Source: Crocosphaera sp. (lineage in GTDB: Bacteria > Cyanobacteriota > Cyanobacteriia > Cyanobacteriales > Microcystaceae). Taken from it: DNA of 34,936 nucleotides. Of this stretch, positions 29,100 through 34,936 are shown piece after piece; positions within the stretch are counted from its first letter, which is position 1, and every line of letters starts with the position of its first letter. Position numbers and translations under genes: made by a program. The stretch spans positions 1 to 34,936 of the forward strand of contig JASJEA010000018.1 in assembly GCA_030064935.1 (NCBI GenBank). The letters run 5' to 3'. The notes under the pieces are model-generated. The model searched no databases and was not told the DNA's origin. It saw only the letters and a list, made by a program, of their open reading frames with translations.

Positions 29100-29338
29100 A
29101 TTTTCTCCTATTATAAACTTTAATAATGCTCTTGCTTATTAAAGCTAGTCATTTTCTGAGTCTTGTTAATGATTAAAAATATTGAGAAGCAGAACACTCA
29201 ATATTCATTGATTATAACTATCATAGGTCTGTCATAAATGCAAGAAGTATCTAAACGACTTTCAAGTTATCAGCAGTGACAAAGTTAACCCAATCTCTTA
29301 TAATTAATTTCGCTTACAAAACTTCACACATTATACCT

Positions 29339-29677
29339 ATGACAATAAATGATCGTAAGAAACGTATTCTCGAACATCTCAAACAGAGTACAGACGGAAC
29401 CCAGTATATTTCTGTCAAACAGACTTCTAAAACGACAACATCTCCGATTGCTGCCCCTGAAACTTTAGAGTCTCCTGAAACTACCCCTGAAAATTTAGAG
29501 TCTCCTGAAACGACTCCTGAAACCGAACCCGTTTCCCAACCGGTTATCAAAGATGATCGTAAGCAAAAAATCATGAGTCATGTCAATAGCAGTAGTAGTA
29601 ATTTTGGGAACTTCTCCCTTAAGGATGAGAACAAGAAAACGAAAATTGAGGAACATATTCGCAAAAGTTTAAGTTAA
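29339..29677 (+). CDS. hypothetical protein with three basic helix repeats
   Basis: A 112-residue charged protein. Three related segments carry the pattern K-K/Q-x-I-x-x-H: DRKKRILEHLKQS at the N-terminus, DRKQKIMSHVNSS in the middle and KKTKIEEHIRKSL at the C-terminus. They are separated by a low-complexity linker with a perfect-length 30-base tandem duplication (TLESPETTPE / NLESPETTPE). ATG 29339 (MTINDRKKR) is chosen because it starts at the first repeat; an in-frame ATG at 29276 adds 21 residues without support. No enzyme motif, signal peptide or membrane segment is visible. It might bind a partner or nucleic acid, but no function can be assigned. It ends convergently with the ATPase gene, sharing a hairpin. 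Confidence 0.65.
   Translation: MTINDRKKRILEHLKQSTDGTQYISVKQTSKTTTSPIAAPETLESPETTPENLESPETTPETEPVSQPVIKDDRKQKIMSHVNSSSSNFGNFSLKDENKKTKIEEHIRKSLS
29456..29515 (+). repeat. 30-base tandem duplication inside the linker
   Basis: Two 30-base units (29456-29485 and 29486-29515) differ at only a few positions. Each encodes PE-x-LESPETTP. A third partial unit follows at 29516. Confidence 0.85.
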
Positions 29678-29684
29678 TAATTTC

Positions 29685-29714
29685 TCTAGGGATAGTTCAT
29701 AAGTTATCCCTAGA
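29685..29714. terminator. bidirectional terminator hairpin
   Basis: TCTAGGGATA (29685-29694) and TATCCCTAGA (29705-29714) form a perfect 10-bp stem with a 10-base loop. It sits between the convergent repeat-protein and ATPase genes and overlaps the ATPase stop codon (29697-29699). Confidence 0.65.
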
Positions 29715-31769
29715 AACTTCGATGATTTCTGTGTATTCAAATTGATTAGGACTAGGTTGAACTAAAGGATAACTAACACCATTTAAGATAATTGTATCTT
29801 GCTCACAATCAGGTTTAGGTGAATAGTAAACCAAAACATATTCTTTTCCAATATAATGATTGGTTTCTTGTTGTACTTCTCCGCGCCATTGAGTTTTAGT
29901 AACTAAAATGATTAATTGATTAGCCAATTTTGGAATAGACTTAGCTACTTGTCTGCGGTAAATTTCATCTAAGCTGCCAAAAGGGGAATCCATTACAATA
30001 GGAAATGTACTACTATCAGGTCCCATCAACGTATTTTTATGACTCCAGTTTCTTACACTATCAATAATTCCGCCAATGAAAGAAAGGCTTAAAATTTGAT
30101 TTTCTCCTGTTGATGCTGCGACTGAAACACCCCTACCTGATGTATTTTCAATTAAGTTTAATTCATAATTTTTGGTTAAACGGGGAATATAAGGAGTAAA
30201 GGAAATAGAACTAAAAATAGTTTGTACACGCTTCTCTAACGAGAGACGAAACTGTTTTTCTAGGCGACTTCTCACTTCAGCTAATCTCTCTCTTGCTTCT
30301 TTCGCTGCTTCAATTCTTCTCTTGACTAGAAGTTGTTTTTCTTCTTTGAATTTCTGTTTATTAATTTCTTTTTCTTTCATTTCTAGTTGTTTTTCTAGGG
30401 TAATTAATTGTTGTCGTATTCCTCCTTGTTCTAATTGTAATTGATGAATATATTGAGTTATTTTATCTAAATTATCTTGTAATTTTCTGATATCTACATT
30501 AGGATATTCACGAAACTTTTGACTGATCTCATCTAATTCTCTTTCTACTCTCGATAACTCGATTCTACATTGTTCAAGTTTTGCTTGTTTATCGTCAACA
30601 TTTTCCCAAAAACTGATCACTTTATCTTGCATATCATGTACTTGAGATTCTAAACGAATAGCTGACTCTTCTACAGCCGCTATTCCTGCTTTATCCATCC
30701 ATTTTTTTACCTGTTCATAGTAAGTATTTCCTTCAATTAATTCTTGTCCACAAATACAATTTTTACGATTCAATAACTGTTGTACAAATTGCTTTTTTAT
30801 CCCACTGGGTAATTCTCCTTGTTCACGTAATGTACTAATAAGTGTATTAAATTTAGGTATAATATCACTTAAAAATACTAAATAGGCTTGACTAGAAATA
30901 AGTTGTTTTAATTGCTTTTTAGATTCTTTCAATTCATTTTTTAAGTATTTTTCTTGTCTTTCTAGTTTGATTTTTAATTCTTTTAGTTGCTGATTACTAC
31001 TTAAAGCTATTACTTTTTCTGAGAGTTTTTTTTGCTCTTTTTCCGTTTCTATCAGAGATTGTAAATTTTGTTGTTTAGATTGAACTAAATTATTCTTGTC
31101 TTGCTCTAATTTTGTTTGCTGTTTGATTAAGGTTTTTATATTAATATCTCCAATTAATTGTAATTCGTAAACTAAAATTTTTTCTGCTTTTTTAAGATGT
31201 TCAATTGATCTATCTAAAACCTTTACTCCTAATAACTCTTTTGTATCTTCAGCAATTCTACTTTTATCATTACTGCGAAAAATATGGTCAATATGTTCAC
31301 CATCAAAAAAGAAATATTGATGTAAACTTTCAGGTAAAATACGATTAATAATATCATTAGGTTGCTGTAAGGGAGGATACCAACGGCCATCTTCTCCTGC
31401 AACTAACATAAAAAATTGATTTTTACTATATTGAATAGTACCATTTTTATCTAAACAAGCATAACATTTTCGTTTAATTTGATAGCGTTTATATTCATGC
31501 TCAAAATAAATTTCTACCCAACAATCTATTGATGCACCTATCTCAGCTTCCATAATTGCTCTTTTATTAATTAATAAATCAGGTGAGGTAAAAGCAGCCG
31601 TAAATTGTTCATATAATACCCAGGTAAAAGCATTTAATAAAGTTGTTTTACCTGAGCCATTATTGCCATGAATGATTGTTGTATTTTTCTTTCCAGATGA
31701 TAAAAAAATTTCTGGTGTTTGACCATAAAATTGTCTAAAATTACATAATTTAATTGATAATAATTTCAT
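29697..31769 (-). CDS. Rad50/SMC-like ATPase, DndD-like
   Basis: A 690-residue ATPase of the SMC/Rad50 group. Walker A is GNNGSGKT (35-42). Long coiled coils flank a zinc-hook-like CICG (Cys338, Cys340) near the middle, and the ABC signature region GENQILSLSF is present. Walker B is IVMDSPFGSLDE (Asp594). The overall plan matches DndD, the ATPase of DNA phosphorothioation, and similar defence ATPases. The Walker B wording (DSPFGSLDEIYRRQVA) differs from the DTPLGRLD I associate with classical DndD, so it may be a related but separate family. A 57-residue gene overlaps its start by four bases. No dndC or dndE is present here. Confidence is high for the fold and moderate for the DndD name. Confidence 0.8.
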   Translation of the reverse strand: MKLLSIKLCNFRQFYGQTPEIFLSSGKKNTTIIHGNNGSGKTTLLNAFTWVLYEQFTAAFTSPDLLINKRAIMEAEIGASIDCWVEIYFEHEYKRYQIKRKCYACLDKNGTIQYSKNQFFMLVAGEDGRWYPPLQQPNDIINRILPESLHQYFFFDGEHIDHIFRSNDKSRIAEDTKELLGVKVLDRSIEHLKKAEKILVYELQLIGDINIKTLIKQQTKLEQDKNNLVQSKQQNLQSLIETEKEQKKLSEKVIALSSNQQLKELKIKLERQEKYLKNELKESKKQLKQLISSQAYLVFLSDIIPKFNTLISTLREQGELPSGIKKQFVQQLLNRKNCICGQELIEGNTYYEQVKKWMDKAGIAAVEESAIRLESQVHDMQDKVISFWENVDDKQAKLEQCRIELSRVERELDEISQKFREYPNVDIRKLQDNLDKITQYIHQLQLEQGGIRQQLITLEKQLEMKEKEINKQKFKEEKQLLVKRRIEAAKEARERLAEVRSRLEKQFRLSLEKRVQTIFSSISFTPYIPRLTKNYELNLIENTSGRGVSVAASTGENQILSLSFIGGIIDSVRNWSHKNTLMGPDSSTFPIVMDSPFGSLDEIYRRQVAKSIPKLANQLIILVTKTQWRGEVQQETNHYIGKEYVLVYYSPKPDCEQDTIILNGVSYPLVQPSPNQFEYTEIIEVSRDNL

Positions 31770-31939
31770 TTAATTACTTCTTTAATTATTTTCACAATGT
31801 CATCATTAATATTGCGTGGTGATCGCTGTGATAATTTGCTTTTTTCTAGTGCTAAAACTCTTTCAATAATAGTATAAATCTCAGTAGGTGCACTGGTGAT
31901 AGGTTCTTGAACTTGAGTAACATTAACGTCTTCTTTCAT
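31766..31939 (-). CDS. small protein of 57 residues coupled to the ATPase gene
   Basis: The frame begins MKEDVNVTQVQEPIT and ends NDDIVKIIKEVIK. Its TGA stop overlaps the ATG of the Rad50/DndD-like gene (ATGA), which is strong evidence of translational coupling and of a real gene. The middle (IYTIIERVLALEKSKLSQRS) predicts an amphipathic helix. It is too short for DndE (usually over 100 residues) and shows no recognisable motif. It is probably a subunit or regulator of the ATPase; the function is unknown. Confidence 0.65.
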   Translation of the reverse strand: MKEDVNVTQVQEPITSAPTEIYTIIERVLALEKSKLSQRSPRNINDDIVKIIKEVIK

Positions 31940-32384
31940 TTTATAGCCATATTAATATAGTTTGTTGATATTTTTAAATTATATAAATATAAGAGTAATT
32001 TGGCAATAGATAATTTTTGATTCTGAGCCATAAGTATTAATTTTATTAAAAATAGCTAACTTTTTATTACAACAAAATAATGGAGCTTATTGATTCAAAT
32101 AAACTAAATATTTCTTCATAAAATATATATCTATTTAAAGACTCTTGATTTTCCCAGATAAAATAATGATACATGAGCACATAAAATGATTATTTCCTTA
32201 TAAGAGTTATTTGTAGAAGTTTAACACTGGTAAGTTCTACTCTAATTTTCTCATAAATGAAGCCGGATTGGTACAGTAATGTTAAGGAAGACTTGTACTT
32301 ATCTTATCGAAGCATTATTGTATTATAGGTTTTATAATTCAAATGAAAAGGTTATAATAGGTATTTCATTCATTTTTAATTTCA
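31940..32384. other. AT-rich intergenic region without a gene
   Basis: This 445-base stretch separates the divergent ATPase operon (-) and DUF2079-surE genes (+). It is very AT-rich and all frames close quickly. It must hold the promoters of both operons. A TATAAT at 32353-32358, 27 bases before the DUF2079 start, is the best -10 candidate, but I see no matching -35 box. Confidence 0.6.
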
Positions 32385-33779
32385 ATGAAGTTATCATATT
32401 CCAAATATAGCCCCATAGCAATAATAATAATAAGTACAATCTTTTTATTTTTTTGTAGTAGTTTAAAACACATTCTTTTTCAATCAACTGCTTGGGACTT
32501 AGCTATTTTTGATCAAGCAACTTTTTTAATAAGCCAAGGAAAACCTCCTACTTCTTCTTTTTTAAATATCCATATTCTAGGAGATCATGCTGCTTTTATT
32601 TTTTATCCCTTATCTTTATTTTATAAAATATATACTTCGGTTTATTGTCTGCTATTTATACAAGCATTTTCTTTAAGTTTTGGGGTATTACCTATTTATT
32701 ATTTAGCTCAATATCAAGGTTTAACTAAATATCAAGCATTAACCATCAGTTTAGTTTATTTACTATATCCTTTAATTTTTAATATTAATTTATTTGATTT
32801 TCATCCTGATGTCATCGCTGTTCCTGCTCTGCTATGGGGTATTTTAGCTGCTTTTAATAACAATTTATGGCTATTTTTAACTACACTGATAATAATTTTA
32901 AGTTGTAAAAGTGTTTTTTCTTTAACAGTAATTTTTGTGGGATTATGGTTAGTATTTTTGCAGAAAAAAAAGGTATTTGGCTGTATAGCGATCGCTTCAG
33001 GTATCAGTTGGTTTCTGATTAGCACTCGTTTAATTATTCCTATTTTTAGTAATAATAGTGCCAATATCAGTCGTCATCTTGAAAGATTTAGTTATTTAGG
33101 TAATTCTTTTTCAGATATTGCTCGTAATTTTTTCTTTAAACCTTGGTTATTTTTACAAGGATTATTTAATTTACCTAATTTGGAATATTTAGTCTTATTA
33201 CTAATCCCGATTATTTGGGGTTTATCCTTTCGTTATTGTTCCCCATTAATCAGTGCTATTCCTATATTAGCGATGAATTTATTATCTCAAAATTCGCTAC
33301 AAAAAGACTTATTGCATCAATATTCCTTACTTATTATCCCCTTTTTAATTGTTTCAGTCATAACCACAATAAAAGAAAATAAAAGCTGGTTTAAACAAGA
33401 AAAATATATAATACTTTGGTCATTGATATGTTTTTTAGCTTTAGCAAAATATGGTTATTTTACCTCTCGTTATCTCGTCTCTTTAGATACGTGGAAAGCC
33501 AATAATGAAGCTATCAGTAAAATTACCAAGAATGGAGGTGTCTTGACTTCTACTTATATTGCTCCTCATCTCAGTCAACGCCCTCTTATTAAATTAGCAG
33601 AAAATGGAGCAGAATCTTTCGATTTAAACCAATTCGATTATCTCTTATTAAATCAAAGATATCCAGGGCGAGAAAGTTCACCAGAATTAATCGAAACCCT
33701 AAAACAAAAAGCTAGACAAAATAGCCAATTTGAATTAGTCTATACACAAGACGATGTTTACTTATTTAGCAAAAAATAA
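32385..33779 (+). CDS. DUF2079 polytopic membrane protein
   Basis: A 464-residue membrane protein with a hydrophobic N-terminal anchor and about ten further hydrophobic segments. DUF2079 marks are AWDLAIFDQA, NIHILGDHAAFIFYPL and FDFHPDVIAVP. The pattern of an acidic-residue loop after the first membrane segment resembles GT-C glycosyltransferases, but no activity is established for the family. The C-terminal soluble part (about 385-464) contains LTSTYIAPHLSQRP. It ends 16 bases before surE in the same direction, so the two are probably cotranscribed. Confidence 0.88.
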   Translation: MKLSYSKYSPIAIIIISTIFLFFCSSLKHILFQSTAWDLAIFDQATFLISQGKPPTSSFLNIHILGDHAAFIFYPLSLFYKIYTSVYCLLFIQAFSLSFGVLPIYYLAQYQGLTKYQALTISLVYLLYPLIFNINLFDFHPDVIAVPALLWGILAAFNNNLWLFLTTLIIILSCKSVFSLTVIFVGLWLVFLQKKKVFGCIAIASGISWFLISTRLIIPIFSNNSANISRHLERFSYLGNSFSDIARNFFFKPWLFLQGLFNLPNLEYLVLLLIPIIWGLSFRYCSPLISAIPILAMNLLSQNSLQKDLLHQYSLLIIPFLIVSVITTIKENKSWFKQEKYIILWSLICFLALAKYGYFTSRYLVSLDTWKANNEAISKITKNGGVLTSTYIAPHLSQRPLIKLAENGAESFDLNQFDYLLLNQRYPGRESSPELIETLKQKARQNSQFELVYTQDDVYLFSKK

Positions 33780-33795
33780 AACCTAAATTCTAATT

Positions 33796-34473
33796 ATGAC
33801 ATTTATTTTAACCAATGATGACGGAATTGATGCTCCTGGTATTCGTGCTTTATCAAAAGCATTGGGTGGAGAGGGTATTATTGTTGCTCCTAAAGAACCC
33901 CATTCCGGTTGTGGGCATCGTGTGACAACTCATAAACCCATTCAGTTAGAGAAGCGTTCCTTAACAGAATATGCAGTAGATGGAACACCAGCAGACTGTA
34001 CTCGTATTGCTCTAAAACATCTTAAAAAAGAACCTAACTGGGTATTTTCAGGAATTAATGCAGGTGGTAATTTAGGCGTTGATGTTTATATTTCTGGTAC
34101 AGTCGCAGCAGTTAGAGAAGCCGCTATCCACGGTATTCCGGGTGTAGCTATTTCTCATTGGATTAAACGCCCCTTAACCATTGATTGGAATTTAGCAACT
34201 CAATTGACAGAAAAAGTATTAGAAATACTTTGGCATAAACCTTTAGAATCAGGAACTTTTTGGAACGTTAATTTGCCCCATTTAGAAACAGATGCTCCTG
34301 AACCAGATATTATCTTTTGTGAAGGTAGTACCAACCCTTTACCAGTTAATTATCGGGTAGAAGGAGACTTATTTTATTATCAAGGAGAATATGCTAAAAG
34401 AGAAAGATTAAAAGGAACTGATGTGGATGTTTGTTTTTCTGGGAATATTGCAATCACCTTAATTAAATTGTAG
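33796..34473 (+). CDS. surE: 5'-nucleotidase SurE
   Basis: A metal-dependent phosphatase of nucleoside 5'- and 3'-monophosphates, cytoplasmic. The metal ligands expected for SurE are visible: Asp8 and Asp9 (NDDGIDAPG), Ser37 (PHSGCGHR) and Asn88 (FSGINAGGN). VDGTPADCT and SGTVAAVREA are also conserved. The 225-residue length is at the short end of the normal range of about 220-270. It follows the DUF2079 gene closely. Confidence 0.95.
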   Translation: MTFILTNDDGIDAPGIRALSKALGGEGIIVAPKEPHSGCGHRVTTHKPIQLEKRSLTEYAVDGTPADCTRIALKHLKKEPNWVFSGINAGGNLGVDVYISGTVAAVREAAIHGIPGVAISHWIKRPLTIDWNLATQLTEKVLEILWHKPLESGTFWNVNLPHLETDAPEPDIIFCEGSTNPLPVNYRVEGDLFYYQGEYAKRERLKGTDVDVCFSGNIAITLIKL

Positions 34474-34585
34474 ATTACAAAGTTGCTGATATTATTGATG
34501 GAGCAGGAAACTTTCAAACAAGCTAAGCCACTACAAAAATTTGTCAATATAGTGATTGTACAATTGCCTATACTCACATCTTGCA

Positions 34586-34798
34586 CTAAGACATGGGTTT
34601 TAGCTTTTGTTGGTAGAAATTGAAACTGATACTAATGCTATCGCCATCTGGACTGGGGTACTCCTGGAGGTTAGGATCAACATAGTGGCTTAACCAGCCT
34701 GTAAAAAGAATTATCCGCCCTGGAATATTGATGGGAATATAAACATCTTTTACTGTGCCGAAAATTTGGTCAACGGCTTGGCGTAAAAAAGAGAGCAT
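34586..34798 (-). pseudogene. C-terminal fragment of a putative 2OG-Fe(II) oxygenase
   Basis: Only about 70 codons remain, resembling the C-terminal end of the putative 2OG-Fe(II) oxygenase family (TIGR02466-like): PGRIILFTGWLSHYVDPN supplies the distal iron-ligand histidine region and SISISFNF the last strand. The N-terminal half with the HxD pair is missing, and the position of the usual 2-oxoglutarate-binding Arg (normally RISxSFN) reads Ser. The frame begins next to a mobile-element end, so the gene was probably cut by that insertion. The ATG at 34798 is likely an internal methionine. Confidence 0.55.
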
Positions 34799-34806
34799 CT
34801 GATGAA

Positions 34807-34935
34807 CTACCCCAACTTTTGAGAAGTTGGGGTTTCTAAAGGCCCCAAACTTTTTTTATTTTGTTGAGATTTTTGTCGCTTCATTTCCCCAAGTTGCTTC
34901 ATAGAGCCAGTATGTTTACCAGTCTTAGAAGTAGA
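34807..34935 (-). mobile_element. right end of an IS200/IS605-like element, partial TnpB tail
   Basis: An open frame enters from the window edge and ends with TAG at 34807-34809. The tail is Lys/Gln-rich (KTGKHTGSMKQLGEMKRQKS) and ends ETPTSQKLG inside a hairpin. A subterminal hairpin overlapping the end of tnpB is the arrangement of IS200/IS605 elements. The catalytic part of the protein lies outside the window, so the family name rests on layout and is uncertain. Confidence 0.45.
34809..34833. repeat. subterminal hairpin at the element's end
   Basis: ACCCCAACTT (34809-34818) and AAGTTGGGGT (34824-34833) pair over 10 bp around a 5-base loop, right at the stop codon of the partial frame. It could be the right-end hairpin recognised by a Y1 transposase, or simply a terminator. 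Confidence 0.6.
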
Positions 34936-34936
34936 G

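Noticed and set aside
26248-31939. A complete Dnd phosphorothioation system
   Set aside because: Only a Dnd-associated methyltransferase and a DndD-like ATPase are present; no dndA, dndB, dndC or dndE sequence is seen in the window.

Overview
The window looks like a chromosomal segment of a cyanobacterium. It is AT-rich and carries six copies of the cyanobacterial HIP1 palindrome GCGATCGC (6003, 7837, 11359, 14953, 16889, 32998). Its gene families are typical of unicellular or colonial cyanobacteria: FAAL-primed PKS/NRPS genes, a Dnd-associated methyltransferase, Uma2 and DUF2079. The genus cannot be fixed from sequence alone. I saw no rRNA, tRNA or CRISPR array.

Layout. (1) 1-1600: purB with a short repeat-bearing leader and a strong terminator hairpin. 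(2) 1759-25221: a hybrid lipopeptide gene cluster, all on the + strand: fatty acyl-AMP ligase, relic of a fatty acid desaturase, free-standing ACP, PKS (KS-AT-KR-ACP), NRPS (C-A-PCP), a fusion protein (GT4 glycosyltransferase-C-FkbH-PCP), and a terminal NRPS (TubC-type docking-C-A-PCP-C-A-PCP-reductase). (3) 25361-26050: a GT2 polyprenyl-phosphate sugar transferase on the - strand. (4) 26248-31939: an accessory region with a Dnd-associated methyltransferase that has an internal domain duplication, a Uma2 protein with a 50-residue gene before it, a repeat protein, and a Rad50/DndD-like ATPase preceded by a 57-residue overlapping gene. (5) 32385-34473: a DUF2079 membrane protein and surE. (6) 34586 to the edge: a 5'-truncated 2OG-Fe(II) oxygenase fragment abutting what looks like the right end of an IS200/IS605-type element.

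How the cluster probably works (inference): FAAL activates a free fatty acid and loads the ACP. The PKS adds one malonate unit and reduces it to a 3-hydroxyacyl chain. The first NRPS adds serine (code read by eye as DVWHISLIDK). The FkbH domain makes a glyceryl-PCP that the fusion protein's C domain joins, probably through an ester. The last protein adds leucine (DAWFLGNVVK) and one residue I cannot assign (DVSQVGAVCK). The terminal reductase releases an aldehyde or alcohol. The fused GT4 domain suggests glycosylation. I do not recognise a described product with this exact order.

The most notable points are the jamABC-like FAAL-desaturase-ACP starter cassette whose desaturase has decayed, the GT4-C-FkbH-PCP fusion with glycerate loading in mid-chain, and the duplicated flanking domain of the Dnd-associated methyltransferase.
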